Assembly: GCA_934631025.1 (NCBI GenBank)
Contig: CAKTXR010000004.1
Coordinates: forward strand, 46,671-110,670
Length of the DNA stretch: 64,000 nucleotides
Direction of reading: 5' to 3'
From: an uncultured Clostridia bacterium
GTDB taxonomy: Bacteria > Bacillota > Clostridia > Christensenellales > Aristaeellaceae
Shown here: positions 16,424 through 26,226 of the stretch, piece by piece
How positions within the stretch are numbered: the stretch's first letter is position 1
How the letters are laid out: every line of letters begins with the position of its first letter
Position numbers and translations under genes: made by a program
The notes under the pieces: model-generated
Databases searched by the model: none
What the model was told of the DNA's origin: nothing
Seen by the model: the letters and a program-made list of their open reading frames with translations, nothing else

Positions 16424-17818
16424 ATGAAGAAACGTTTCCTGGCTCTGGCAATCGCCGTGATCATGGCGCTGTGCGTCATGCCGCTCGCGTCGGCCGACGA
16501 GGCCGAGGTGACCATCCGCGTCGGCGGCTGGCCCGAGGAAGCCACCGATCCCGTCTCCTACGCCGCCTATGCCGGCTATCTGGAGAAGATGAACGAGCTT
16601 TATCCCAACATCACCGTCATTCAGGACAGCTATACGTTCGACCTGCAGACCTATCTGCCCCTGGCCGCCAGCGGACAGCTGCCCACATTCTATGGTGTGC
16701 ACTTCACCGAGTGCCAGAAGCTGATCGGCAACGGTTATGCCGGCGACATCACCGACACCATGGCGCAGTACGGCTATGACAAGTTCCTCTCGCCCGACGC
16801 GCTCAAGCTGGTCGAGAAGGACGGCCGCTACTACGGCCTGCCGACCGCCTACTATGCCAACGGTATCGCCTACAACGTGGCGCTGTTCGAGAAGGCCGGC
16901 CTGATCAACGAGGACGGCACCGCCAAGATCCCCGCCACCTGGGAAGAGCTGGCTGAGTTTGCCGCCAAGATCAAGGAAACCAGCGGCGTGCCCGGCTTCC
17001 AGTTCTACTCCAAGGACAACATGGGCGGCTGGATGTTCACCAATCTGGCGTGGTGCTTCGGCGCTGAGAATCTGGAAGTTATGGCTGAGGACGGCACCTA
17101 CACCGCCGCGGTCAATTCCGAGGGCGCTGTTGCCGCCATGCAGTATCTGAAGGATCTGCGCTGGAAGTACAACGTTCTGCCCGACACGCTGATCGCCAGC
17201 CGTACCGAGGGCATGCAGTGGATGAGCGTCGACCAGCTGGGCATGATGATCACCCCGCCTGACGTGTTCGGCAACATGTGCCGCACCTACGGCATCGCCG
17301 CGACCAATCTGGGCGAGTTCTCCATTCCCTCCGGCCCCAACGGCGCCCATGCCGTGCTGACCGGCGGTTCCGCCAATATGTTCAACCCCGACGCGACGCC
17401 CGAAGAGGTTGACGCTGCGTTCAAGTGGCTGGCTGTGACCGGCTACACGCCCGAGTGCACCGACGAAGTGAAGACCGCCATGGAAGAGAACGTCAAGGCG
17501 AAGCTGGCCGACGGCAACGTCGTTTCCAACCTGAACATGTCCGTGTGGGTGGGCGGCGACAAGCGCGAGGCCGAAGTCGCCATCAACGAGAAGTATCAGA
17601 ACATCGATCCCACCAAGATGACCGACTACATGGAGAACGGCTCGAAGGATCTGCATCCCGAGGAGCCCGTCGAGGTTCAGGCTCTCTACGCCATGCTGGA
17701 CAGCGTCATTCAGGAAGTGTTCACCAACGAGAACGCCGATGTTCAGGCTCTGCTGGACAGCGTTAACGCCGACTTCCAGGCGCAGTACCTCGATCCCTAC
17801 AACGACACGCTGAAGTAA
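16424..17818 (+). CDS. Sugar ABC transporter substrate-binding protein (CUT1)
   Basis: The 464-residue product has a signal peptide with a likely SPase I site after PLASA and then a family-1 extracellular solute-binding fold: VTIRVGGWPEE, a YGLPTAYYANGIAYN segment, and the NMGGWMF sugar-contact region. It captures a carbohydrate outside the cell for the two permeases that follow. There is no lipobox cysteine, which is unusual for a Gram-positive binding protein. The gene is divergent from GH28 and heads a three-gene unit that lacks its own ATPase; a shared MsmK/MsmX-type ATPase elsewhere is expected. Confidence 0.9.
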   Translation: MKKRFLALAIAVIMALCVMPLASADEAEVTIRVGGWPEEATDPVSYAAYAGYLEKMNELYPNITVIQDSYTFDLQTYLPLAASGQLPTFYGVHFTECQKLIGNGYAGDITDTMAQYGYDKFLSPDALKLVEKDGRYYGLPTAYYANGIAYNVALFEKAGLINEDGTAKIPATWEELAEFAAKIKETSGVPGFQFYSKDNMGGWMFTNLAWCFGAENLEVMAEDGTYTAAVNSEGAVAAMQYLKDLRWKYNVLPDTLIASRTEGMQWMSVDQLGMMITPPDVFGNMCRTYGIAATNLGEFSIPSGPNGAHAVLTGGSANMFNPDATPEEVDAAFKWLAVTGYTPECTDEVKTAMEENVKAKLADGNVVSNLNMSVWVGGDKREAEVAINEKYQNIDPTKMTDYMENGSKDLHPEEPVEVQALYAMLDSVIQEVFTNENADVQALLDSVNADFQAQYLDPYNDTLK

Positions 17819-17955
17819 GCGCCAAAGAGCGGCATGACGGCGTTTGCCGCCAGGTTCTGCTCTGACGCCGCACAACACCGGCAGGGGCGCGCGGCCAGGT
17901 CATTCTCAGGATGGCTCAGGCTGCGCGTCCCTGTTTCATAAAGGAAGGGAATGAA

Positions 17956-18885
17956 ATGGCTCAGACAGGAGCAAAATCTCTGAAGGCCGCCGGGAAGCGC
18001 GGCTCTTCGCTCAAATACATCATTCGCCGTGACTGGATGGCGTGGTGTCTGATGATCCCCACGCTCGCGCTGTTCGTATTCTTTGCGTGGATGCCCCTGA
18101 TAGAGGGTCTGGTGCTCTCGTTCTTCCGCACGAAGGGCTATGAGATTGTCAAGTTCATAGGCTTTGCAAACTATCGCGAGGTCATAGCCGACCGCGCGTT
18201 TGTGGCCGCGTTTGTCAACTGCTTCAAATATCTGGGCTGGTCGCTGATACTGGGCTTCTGCCTGCCGATTATCGTGGCGATCATGATCAACGAGGTCGTT
18301 CATGGCGGCAGCGTCATGCGCGTATCGATCTATTTCCCCAGCATGGTGCCCGGCGTTGCCGTGGCGCTGATGTGGACGTTCCTGCTCGACCCGGGCGCGG
18401 GCGGGCTGGTCAATGCGTTTTTGAGGAGCGTCGGGCTGCCCATGTCCCAGATGCTCCAGGACCCCAAGCTGACCATACCGCTGATCGTTATGACGATGAC
18501 CTGGAAGGGCTTCGGCGGCACGGCGATCATGTATCTGGCCAGCCTGCAGGGCGTCAATCAGGAATTGTACGAGGCGGCGATCATGGACGGCGCGGGCATA
18601 TTCAAGCGCATATTCCATATCACGCTGCCCTCGATTTATCCCATCATATCGCTTATGTTTATCATGCAGATCATCGGCGTGTTCCAGGTCATGTACGAGC
18701 CGATGATGATGACCAGCGGCGGGCCGAACAACGCGTCCATGTCGCTGCTGCTGCTGGGCTATCAGTACGGCTTTACCTACATGAAGGCGGGTCATTCCAT
18801 GGCTGTGAGCAGCATTACGTTCGTCATCATACTGGCGCTGGTCGTGGTCTATTTCCGCGTGCAGAAGCATCTCGAGAAAGCGTAA
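17956..18885 (+). CDS. Sugar ABC transporter permease (CUT1, MalF-like)
   Basis: The product (309 residues) has six transmembrane helices and the permease EAA loop EAAIMDGAGIFKRIFHITLP, where the ATPase docks. GGAAGGGA lies 6 bases before the ATG at 17956; an in-frame start at 17911 has no ribosome site. It lies 137 bases after the binding-protein gene and 12 bases before the second permease, and should form a heterodimer with the latter in the membrane. Confidence 0.92.
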   Translation: MAQTGAKSLKAAGKRGSSLKYIIRRDWMAWCLMIPTLALFVFFAWMPLIEGLVLSFFRTKGYEIVKFIGFANYREVIADRAFVAAFVNCFKYLGWSLILGFCLPIIVAIMINEVVHGGSVMRVSIYFPSMVPGVAVALMWTFLLDPGAGGLVNAFLRSVGLPMSQMLQDPKLTIPLIVMTMTWKGFGGTAIMYLASLQGVNQELYEAAIMDGAGIFKRIFHITLPSIYPIISLMFIMQIIGVFQVMYEPMMMTSGGPNNASMSLLLLGYQYGFTYMKAGHSMAVSSITFVIILALVVVYFRVQKHLEKA

Positions 18886-18897
18886 GGAGGCGTCGTC

Positions 18898-19770
18898 ATG
18901 TCAAAACTTTCCAATAAAAACAGCGGCGCGATCGTCTTTACCGATCTCAAGCGCCCCTCGGTCAAAATCGGCTATGCGCTGATCGTCATAATTATGGTGC
19001 TCTGCTCGGTCATATGCGTGTTCCCGCCGCTGTGGGTCATGGTTTCAAGCCTGAAGGACATAAAGGAGTTTTTGAGCATTCCGCCGACGATCATTCCGCA
19101 TTCCTTCCATCCCGAAAAGCTGGTTGAAACGTGGAACATGATGAACTTTACATCATCCTATCTCAACACGCTCTGGGTGGCGATCGGCTCGGTCGTCTGC
19201 GCCATTGTGTTCAACGGGCTGATGGGCTATGTGCTCTCCAGACTCAAGCCGGCCGGCACTGTGCTGGTGTTCTCGCTGATGCTCTGGACGATGATGCTGC
19301 CCAACACGGTCGGCCTTGTGCCGCTCTACAAGCACATCATCAACGTGAAGATGCTCAACTCGTTCATACCGCTCTGGCTGATGCGCGGCGCGAGCGCCTA
19401 TTACGTCATCGTGTTCAAGAGCTTCTTCGACAGCATTTCCAAGGAGTACATCGAGGCGGCGCGCATTGACGGCTGCACCGATCTGATGATATTCTTCCGC
19501 ATCGTCGTGCCGCTGAGCAAGCCGGTCATAATGGTCATCACGCTCTTCACGCTCAACGGCGTGTGGTCTGATTTCCTCTGGCCGTATCTCACGCTCACCG
19601 ACAAGAATCTGTTTACCGTCATGGTCAAGCTCTACCGCATGGGCACGAACTACAGCATCGACAAGAAGATGATCGCCATGACGTTTGCGATCATTCCGCC
19701 GATTATACTCTTTGCGATATTCCAGAAGCACATCATGACCGGCTTTTCGCTGGGCGGCATCAAGGGCTGA
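18898..19770 (+). CDS. Sugar ABC transporter permease (CUT1, MalG-like)
   Basis: The 290-residue product has six transmembrane helices and the EAA motif EAARIDGCTDLMIFFRIVVP, with a C-terminal FSLGGIKG typical of MalG-type partners. AAGGAGG is 7 bases before the ATG. It completes the transporter, paired with the upstream permease, and is followed by a terminator. Confidence 0.92.
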   Translation: MSKLSNKNSGAIVFTDLKRPSVKIGYALIVIIMVLCSVICVFPPLWVMVSSLKDIKEFLSIPPTIIPHSFHPEKLVETWNMMNFTSSYLNTLWVAIGSVVCAIVFNGLMGYVLSRLKPAGTVLVFSLMLWTMMLPNTVGLVPLYKHIINVKMLNSFIPLWLMRGASAYYVIVFKSFFDSISKEYIEAARIDGCTDLMIFFRIVVPLSKPVIMVITLFTLNGVWSDFLWPYLTLTDKNLFTVMVKLYRMGTNYSIDKKMIAMTFAIIPPIILFAIFQKHIMTGFSLGGIKG

Positions 19771-19795
19771 TCCGCGGGACGGTCGGACAAAAAGA

Positions 19796-19824
19796 GATCC
19801 GGAGGGCGTTGCGCTCTCCGGATC
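19796..19824. terminator. Bidirectional intrinsic terminator
   Basis: GATCCGGAG (19796-19804) pairs with CTCCGGATC (19816-19824). TTT follows on the plus strand and a T5 run on the minus strand, so it serves both the sugar ABC operon and guaB. Confidence 0.85.
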
Positions 19825-19838
19825 TTTGTATATGTGAT

Positions 19839-21290
19839 TTATCGCGTGGTGTAGTTGGGGGCTTCCTTGGTGATGGTGATGTCATGCGGATGGCTCTCGA
19901 GCAGGCCGGCGTTGGTGATGCGGATGAACTCGGCCTTCTCGTGCAGCTCGCGGATGGTGTGCGCGCCGCAGTAGCCCATGCCGGATCTGAGACCGCCCAT
20001 CAGCTGGAACACGGTGTCGGACAGCGTTCCCTTGTAGGGCACGCGGCCTTCGACGCCCTCGGGCACCAGCTTCTTCGCGCCCTCCTGGAAATAGCGATCC
20101 TTGCTGCCCTTCTCCATGGCGGCGAGGGAGCCCATGCCGCGATAGACCTTGAAGGAACGGCCCTGATAGATTTCGATCTCGCCAGGGCTTTCCTGAACGC
20201 CGGCCAGCAGGCTGCCGACCATGACCGCGGCGGCGCCAGCGCCGATGGCCTTGGTCAGATCGCCGGAATACTTGATGCCGCCGTCGGCAATGATGGCGCG
20301 GCCATACTTTTCAGCGGCCTCGGCGCAGTCGCAGATGGCGGTGAACTGGGGCACGCCGATGCCGGAGACCACGCGCGTGGTGCAGATGGAGCCGGGGCCG
20401 ATGCCGACCTTGACTACGTCCGCGCCCGCCTCGAACAGATCGGCCGTGGCGGCGGCAGTGGCGACGTTGCCCGCGATGATGGGCAGGTTCGGGAAGGCGT
20501 TCTTGACCATGCGCACGCTGTCGATGACGCCGGCGGAATGGCCGTGAGCGGTGTCCAGCGTGATGATGTCGACCTTCGCGTCCACCAGCGCCCCAACGCG
20601 CTCGAGGGTGTCCTTGGTCACGCCGACAGCCGCGCCGCACAGCAGGCGGCCGTTCTTGTCTTTGGCGGCGGCGGGATACTTGATGCTCTTTTCGATGTCC
20701 TTGATGGTGATCAGCCCGCGCAGCATATAGTTCTCATCGACCAGCGGGAGCTTTTCAATGCGGTGTTTGGCCAGAATGGACTTGGCTTCCTCCAGCGTGG
20801 TGCCCACGGGCGCGGTGACCAGATTCTCGCTGGTCATGACGTTGGAAATGGGCTGATTGAAATCGGTGATGAAGCGCAGATCGCGGTTGGTGAGGATGCC
20901 CACCAGACGGCCGGTGCGGGTGATCGGCACGCCGGAGATACGATAGCGGGCCATCAGCGCGAGCGCGTCGGACACGAGGTTTTCGGGCGAAAGGAAGAAA
21001 GGATCGGTGATGACGCCGCTCTCGCTGCGCTTGACCTGATCGACCTGCGCGGCCTGCTCAGCGATGGTCATGTTCTTGTGGATGATGCCCAATCCACCCT
21101 CGCGGGCCAGCGCGATGGCCATGCGCGAATCGGTGACGGTGTCCATGGCGGCGCTCATCAGCGGAATATTGAGATGAATGTCGGGCGTGAGTGCGGTTTC
21201 GAGCTTCACGTCGCGCGGAATAACGTCGCTCTTCTGAGGAACCAGCAGCACGTCGTCAAACGTCAGTCCCTCGCGGATTTTTCCCATCAT
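19839..21290 (-). CDS. guaB: IMP dehydrogenase
   Basis: The product (483 residues) is a full-length IMP dehydrogenase: N-terminal GLTFDDVLLVPQKSDV, two CBS domains inserted at about residues 95-205, the catalytic loop GPGSICTTRVV with Cys303, and the YRGMGS phosphate-binding region near residue 390. It oxidises IMP to XMP with NAD, the committed step to GMP. Two adjacent ATGs (21290 and 21287) follow a GGGGG ribosome site; the longer frame to 21443 crosses the promoter and is rejected. Single-gene unit with its own promoter and terminator. Confidence 0.97.
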   Translation of the reverse strand: MMGKIREGLTFDDVLLVPQKSDVIPRDVKLETALTPDIHLNIPLMSAAMDTVTDSRMAIALAREGGLGIIHKNMTIAEQAAQVDQVKRSESGVITDPFFLSPENLVSDALALMARYRISGVPITRTGRLVGILTNRDLRFITDFNQPISNVMTSENLVTAPVGTTLEEAKSILAKHRIEKLPLVDENYMLRGLITIKDIEKSIKYPAAAKDKNGRLLCGAAVGVTKDTLERVGALVDAKVDIITLDTAHGHSAGVIDSVRMVKNAFPNLPIIAGNVATAAATADLFEAGADVVKVGIGPGSICTTRVVSGIGVPQFTAICDCAEAAEKYGRAIIADGGIKYSGDLTKAIGAGAAAVMVGSLLAGVQESPGEIEIYQGRSFKVYRGMGSLAAMEKGSKDRYFQEGAKKLVPEGVEGRVPYKGTLSDTVFQLMGGLRSGMGYCGAHTIRELHEKAEFIRITNAGLLESHPHDITITKEAPNYTTR

Positions 21291-21339
21291 GAATCGTATC
21301 CCCCTTCTTATATATCCATGTCGTCGGTGTATAAGTGCT

Positions 21340-21367
21340 ATTATAGCATCTTCCCCCCGCAAGTCAA
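21340..21367 (-). promoter_or_regulatory. Promoter of guaB
   Basis: On the minus strand TTGACT (21362-21367) and TATAAT (21340-21345) are 16 bases apart, about 50 bases before the start codon. Confidence 0.8.
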
Positions 21368-21508
21368 CAAAATTCGGGGGAGAGAAACGTAAATATTGCG
21401 CGTAAGCCGTCACGGACTGCGGCAAACGGAGCCGCTCATGCAAAATTGCGCGCGCGGCCGCATATCTATCGAAGCGATGGGGGCTTTCGCCCCGAGAGGA
21501 GGATCATC

Positions 21509-23029
21509 ATGTCGATTGAGTGCGTCAAAAAGACCGTCGAGGTGGAAAGACTGGTGGGAAGCGCCGTATTCCAGCTGCCCGTGCAGGCGGAGGCCCCCGT
21601 GCCGGGCGCGGGGCGGGAATCGGTCGAGATCGCCATGGAGGACGCTTTCGCCGCCGTCAAGGACGTTGAAGCGCAGTCCGGCCGCGTGCTGGTGAGCGGA
21701 CAGGTGCAGTGTCAGGCCGCCTACCGGCTGGGCGAGGAGAACAGCCTGCGCGCGCTGACGGCGAGAGCGTCGTTCGAGCAGGCGGTCGATATCGAGGGCG
21801 TGGAGCCGGGCATGGCCGTGCGGGCGCGCGCGGCCACCGATCATGTCGAGGCGGCCTACGACAACGGCCATATGGTGTTCCGCGTCGCCGTGACAGTCAG
21901 CGTGCGGGCGCGCAGCCTGACGCCGGTGGAGGCCGTGACCGGCTTTGAGAGCGATACGCCGGTCGAAACGCGGCTCCAGCGCGTCGAGACGGGCAAAACC
22001 AGCGCCGAAAACAGCGAAACAGTGACATTGAGCGACAGTGTGGCGCTTCCCACGGCGCTGCACGCGCGCGTCGTGCTCATGCAGTGGGCCGCGCCGCGCG
22101 TGGAGAGCGTCGAGCGCGATCTGGGCGGCGTGCGGCTGAGCGGCGGCGTGCAGATCGAATCGCTCGTGGCCAGCAGCGTGGCCGGCCGTCCCGTGGCGCT
22201 GGTACGCTACCGGCTGCCGTTTGAGGCGCTGGTCGGTATGCCCGACTGGGTGGAAGGTGAGGCTGAAGCGCTGGCCGACGTGAGCGCGCTCTCGGTCGAG
22301 GTGGAGGAGGGCGCGCAGGATGGCGAGGCCGCGCTCAAGATGCAGTGCGAGCTGCTGCTCACCGTACGCATGAACGCGGGCGAAGCGCTGGACGTGGTGT
22401 CCGACGCGTATATCGCGGGCGACGGCACGCTGTCGCTCGAGCAGGAAAAAATGTCCCTGTGCGGCGCGGCGGAGACGGTCCAGACGAGCGTTCCCTTCCG
22501 CGGCACGCTGCTGCTGGACGAAAACGCGCCCGGCGCGGGAACGGCGCTGGCTGCGCGCGTGCGCCCCGTCGTGAGCGAGATCACCGACGAGCAGGACGGC
22601 GCGCACATCCGGGGACTCTTGGAGGTCACGGCGCTCTATATGCCCTCGGGCAGCGAGCGGCTCAGCGGCGCGCGGGGCGAGCTGCCCTTCGACATCAAGC
22701 TCGGCCGGCCGCTGGGCGACGATGCAGACGTGCGTATCGACGCGTCCGATGCGGAAGCCGCCGCGCTGATGAGCGACCGCATGGAGCTTAAATGCACGCT
22801 CACGGCAAGCGGCGCGGCCTGGCACAGCGAGGAAGCCGTGCTGACCACCGGCGCGCAGGCGGGGGAGGACGATCCCCGAAGGCGCGGCGCGGGGCTTTAC
22901 TGGCCGGAGCCAGGCGAGGGGCTGTGGGAGATCGGCAAAAGATACCGCGTGGCGCAGGAAACGCTCAGGGCGCTCAATCCGTCGCCCGAGGGCGGCAAAG
23001 CGCCGCGCGCCGTGCTTGTGCGCGTATAA
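21509..23029 (+). CDS. SipL-like spore morphogenetic protein (DUF3794 + LysM)
   Basis: The product (506 residues) is built from repeated DUF3794-type beta-rich domains (about residues 30-140, 160-290, 300-430) and a C-terminal LysM-like segment with GEGLWEIGKRYRVAQE and ALNP (about 465-495). This layout matches SipL, which binds SpoIVA at the forespore surface during coat assembly in Clostridia. GAGGAGG lies 6-7 bases before the ATG. It is a lone gene divergent from guaB; no sporulation sigma-factor promoter was identified. It indicates that the organism belongs to a spore-forming lineage. Confidence 0.82.
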   Translation: MSIECVKKTVEVERLVGSAVFQLPVQAEAPVPGAGRESVEIAMEDAFAAVKDVEAQSGRVLVSGQVQCQAAYRLGEENSLRALTARASFEQAVDIEGVEPGMAVRARAATDHVEAAYDNGHMVFRVAVTVSVRARSLTPVEAVTGFESDTPVETRLQRVETGKTSAENSETVTLSDSVALPTALHARVVLMQWAAPRVESVERDLGGVRLSGGVQIESLVASSVAGRPVALVRYRLPFEALVGMPDWVEGEAEALADVSALSVEVEEGAQDGEAALKMQCELLLTVRMNAGEALDVVSDAYIAGDGTLSLEQEKMSLCGAAETVQTSVPFRGTLLLDENAPGAGTALAARVRPVVSEITDEQDGAHIRGLLEVTALYMPSGSERLSGARGELPFDIKLGRPLGDDADVRIDASDAEAAALMSDRMELKCTLTASGAAWHSEEAVLTTGAQAGEDDPRRRGAGLYWPEPGEGLWEIGKRYRVAQETLRALNPSPEGGKAPRAVLVRV

Positions 23030-23138
23030 GAATACCGGATTGTTCGGGAAAAATGAATGAAACGGCAGGACATGGCTGGAAATAAAAGCGAAAATCTCGT
23101 AAAACGCCGTCAAAAATGAATTTTTTACATACTGGATA

Positions 23139-23167
23139 TTGCAAAGGCGGCGGTTGTGTGGTATCTT
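23139..23167 (+). promoter_or_regulatory. Putative promoter of the oligopeptide ABC operon
   Basis: TTGCAA (23139-23144) and TATCTT (23162-23167) are 17 bases apart, about 55 bases before the binding-protein gene. Confidence 0.5.
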
Positions 23168-23220
23168 AATCCACAAACACCGAATATAAACTCGGTGGTC
23201 TGAAAAAGGAGGTTACACCT

Positions 23221-25086
23221 ATGAAGAAGAAGATTGCCGCGCTGCTCATGAGCGTCCTGCTCGTCCTGTCGGCTGTCCCGGTCTTCGCCGAGGGTGAGGA
23301 TTCCGTCTACAGATCTCTGTACAGCGGCGAAATCGGCACCCTCAACTATCTGACCACGTCGTCTGAAAATGAATACAGCGTTGCGGCCAACATTGTCGAT
23401 ACGCTGGTCGAGCACGACACCTACGGCCAGATCGTGCCCTGCCTGGCCGAGAGCTGGGAGCAGAGCGAGGACGGCCTGACCTGGACGTTCCATCTGCGCG
23501 ATGGCGCCACCTGGGTAACTGCCGACGGCACCTATTACGCCGATGTGACTGCCGAGGATTTCGTGACCGCCGCCAAGTACATCCTCAACGCGCAGAACGC
23601 CTCGTCCACCGCGTGGATCCTGACCGATTACCTTGCGGGCGCGCAGGAATATTTCGACAGCACCTCCACCCCCGACGAGGGCGAGGAGGCGCCGGCTCCC
23701 TTCGACTGGGAGAACGTGGGCGTGAAGGCCGTCGATGAAAAGACCATCGCCTACACCACCAGCGAGCCCTGCCCCTACTTCCTGTCCATGCTGGACTATG
23801 TGTGCTATATGCCCGTGAACGCCAAGTTCCTGGAGGAGAAGGGCGATCAGTTCGGCCTGGCCACCGGCAACGACACCGTGCTCTACTGCGGCGCGTACAC
23901 GCTCAGTGAGTTCAAGCCCCAGGAGAAGCGCGTGTTCAGCAAGAACGAGAGCTACTGGGACGCGGAGCACGTCTATCTGACCAAGCTGGAGCAGACCTAT
24001 AACAAGGAAGCCTCCACGCTGTCCCCCGAGCTGTACCTGCGCGGCGAGATCGATTCGGCCAGCATCACCTCCACCATCGCAGCCGAATGGCTCGCCGATG
24101 AAAAGACCGCCGATCTCATTCACCCCGTCCGTCAGGTCGGCCAGTATTCCTACTTCTTCTGCTTCAATTTTGATCCCCAGTTCGACGACGTCTACGAGCC
24201 GGAAAACTGGAAGATCGCCGTCAACAACGAAAACTTCCGCCAGTCCATCATGGCCGGCCTTGACCGCGTGAAGGCCAAGACCGTCATCGAGCCGGACAAT
24301 CCCGAGGATCTGCTCTGGGATACCGTCACCCCGTCCGACATCGTCATCTACGACGGACAGGACTACACCGAGATGGGTGCTCTGGCCGACGTGAAGGTCG
24401 AGTTCAACGAGGAGAAGGCCAAGGCCTACCGCGACGCGGCCATCCCCGAGCTGACCGAGGCCGGCGCGACGCTGCCGATCAAGGTGCTCATGTGCTACAA
24501 CCCATCCGATTCCTCCTGGGCTGAGGAGTGCCAGGTCATCGAGCAGCAGCTCGAGGGTCTGCTGGGCAGCGACTACATCGACATCATCGTCGAGCCCGGC
24601 CCGTCCTCCGGCTTCCTCAAGGAGATCCGCCGCTCCGGCAAGTACGCCTTCATGAAGTGCAACTGGGGCCTGGATTTCGCCGACCCGATCAACACCTGCG
24701 AGCCCTTCCGCCGCACCGACAACTACGGCTTCCTGATCAACGCGACGCAGGAGAGCCTGTATGACGACAACGGCGAAATGACCTACTACAACCTCACCGA
24801 CGCGGCCCGCGAGATGTCCGGCTCCGATATGGAGGCGCGCTATCTGGCCTTCGCCGAGGCTGAGGCCTACCTGATCAACCACGCGCTGACCATCCCCTAC
24901 GGCTCCAACACCGGCGGCTACACGGCCTCCCGTCTGAACCCGTTCGAGAGCCAGTTCGCCGCGACCGGCCTGGCCACCTGCCGCTACAAGGGCCAGCACC
25001 TGCTGGAGAAGCCCATGAGCACCGACGAGTTCTACGACGCGTACGACGAGTGGCTCGAGAAGCGCGCTGAGCTGGCCGGCAAGTAA
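23221..25086 (+). CDS. oppA: Oligopeptide ABC transporter substrate-binding protein
   Basis: The 621-residue product has a signal peptide cleaved after PVFA and a family-5 peptide-binding fold: NIVDTLVEHDTYGQIVPCLAESWEQSEDGLTWTF pattern in pieces near residues 58-90, and the GSDMEARYLAFAEAEAYL region near the end. It would bind short peptides outside the cell. AAGGAGG is 7 bases before the ATG. No lipobox cysteine is present, so membrane tethering is unexplained. It heads a five-gene operon with two permeases and two ATPases. Confidence 0.9.
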   Translation: MKKKIAALLMSVLLVLSAVPVFAEGEDSVYRSLYSGEIGTLNYLTTSSENEYSVAANIVDTLVEHDTYGQIVPCLAESWEQSEDGLTWTFHLRDGATWVTADGTYYADVTAEDFVTAAKYILNAQNASSTAWILTDYLAGAQEYFDSTSTPDEGEEAPAPFDWENVGVKAVDEKTIAYTTSEPCPYFLSMLDYVCYMPVNAKFLEEKGDQFGLATGNDTVLYCGAYTLSEFKPQEKRVFSKNESYWDAEHVYLTKLEQTYNKEASTLSPELYLRGEIDSASITSTIAAEWLADEKTADLIHPVRQVGQYSYFFCFNFDPQFDDVYEPENWKIAVNNENFRQSIMAGLDRVKAKTVIEPDNPEDLLWDTVTPSDIVIYDGQDYTEMGALADVKVEFNEEKAKAYRDAAIPELTEAGATLPIKVLMCYNPSDSSWAEECQVIEQQLEGLLGSDYIDIIVEPGPSSGFLKEIRRSGKYAFMKCNWGLDFADPINTCEPFRRTDNYGFLINATQESLYDDNGEMTYYNLTDAAREMSGSDMEARYLAFAEAEAYLINHALTIPYGSNTGGYTASRLNPFESQFAATGLATCRYKGQHLLEKPMSTDEFYDAYDEWLEKRAELAGK

Positions 25087-25129
25087 CGGACTGAAGGCGC
25101 AACTTCACATCAAATCAACTTATTTCTTT

Positions 25130-25157
25130 CGCGGGGGCGGTGGTCGCCGTCCCCGCG
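25130..25157 (+). other. Intercistronic GC-rich hairpin
   Basis: An 11-pair stem (25130-25140 with 25147-25157) follows the oppA stop. It has no U-tract, so it is more likely a partial terminator or a 3' mRNA stabiliser that raises binding-protein level relative to the permeases. Confidence 0.55.
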
Positions 25158-25284
25158 ATCGCCTATAATACTTGTATACAATTATGCAGCTTAATCGACG
25201 TCGGCCGCCCGTGCGGAGCAAAAGCCGCCCGGCCGCCCGACGCCGGCTGAAGTAAAAAACGTCCCGGAAGGTTGTGAGGACAAG

Positions 25285-26226
25285 GTGCTTAAGTATTCGC
25301 TCAAACGGCTGGCCTCGTCTGTGATCACGCTGTGCATCATCATCGTGGTCGTGTTCGTGCTGCTGCGGCAGATGCCCATCGAGGGCTATTTTGACAATTT
25401 CGACAAGCTGGACGAAACGCAGGTCAACGCCAAGCTGGCACAGCTGGGGCTGACGCAGCCCATTCACGTCCAGCTGAAGAACTTCTTCGTCAAGCTGCTG
25501 CACGGCGATCTGGGCACATCCTCACGCTACAGCGCGGGCACGCCCATTACGACCATCATCGCGCAGAAGGCGCCCATTTCCATTTATATGGGCCTGATGA
25601 GCATGGCGCTTTCGCTGCTCATGGGCGTGCCGCTGGGCGCGGCCATGGCGCGCAGCCGCAGCGGCTTCTGGGACAAATTCGGCACGGCGTTCATCGTCTT
25701 TATCAACGCGGTGCCCTCGGCCGTGTACTATATCTTCATCCAGATGTACGGCACGGAATGGCTGAACATCTCCATGCTCTTTGACCGGAACAACTGGGTC
25801 ACATGGATATTGCCGGTGTTCTCGATGTCTCTGGGCGGCGCGGCGAGCTACGCCATGTGGCTGCGGCGCTATATGGTGGACGAGATGAACAAGGATTACG
25901 TCCGGCTGGCCGTCTCGAAGGGCGTGCCGCGGCGCAGAATCATGATGAGTCACGTTTTCCGCAACGCCTTCGTGCCGATGATCCAGTACATTCCCGCTTC
26001 GATCCTGTACACCATCTGCGGCTCGATCTACATCGAGTCTCTGTATTCCGTGCCGGGCATGGGCGGACTGCTGGTGGACGTCATCGGCCGTCAGGATAAC
26101 CCGATGGTTCAGGCGCTGGTCATGATCTATTCGTGCATCGGCATTGTGGGTCTGCTGCTGGGCGATCTGCTCATGGCGGTGATCGATCCCAGAATCAGCT
26201 TTGTCAAGAAGGAAGGTGCGCGCTGA
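25285..26226 (+). CDS. oppB: Oligopeptide ABC transporter permease OppB-type
   Basis: The 313-residue product has the DppB/OppB signature: N-terminal helix with LKYSLKRLASSVITL, six helices, and the loop DYVRLAVSKGVPRRRIMMSHVFRNA followed by FVPMIQYIP and VPGMGGLL. The start is a GTG with GAGGA 6 bases upstream. It pairs with the OppC-type permease whose start codon overlaps its stop (TGATG), implying coupled translation. Confidence 0.92.
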   Translation: MLKYSLKRLASSVITLCIIIVVVFVLLRQMPIEGYFDNFDKLDETQVNAKLAQLGLTQPIHVQLKNFFVKLLHGDLGTSSRYSAGTPITTIIAQKAPISIYMGLMSMALSLLMGVPLGAAMARSRSGFWDKFGTAFIVFINAVPSAVYYIFIQMYGTEWLNISMLFDRNNWVTWILPVFSMSLGGAASYAMWLRRYMVDEMNKDYVRLAVSKGVPRRRIMMSHVFRNAFVPMIQYIPASILYTICGSIYIESLYSVPGMGGLLVDVIGRQDNPMVQALVMIYSCIGIVGLLLGDLLMAVIDPRISFVKKEGAR

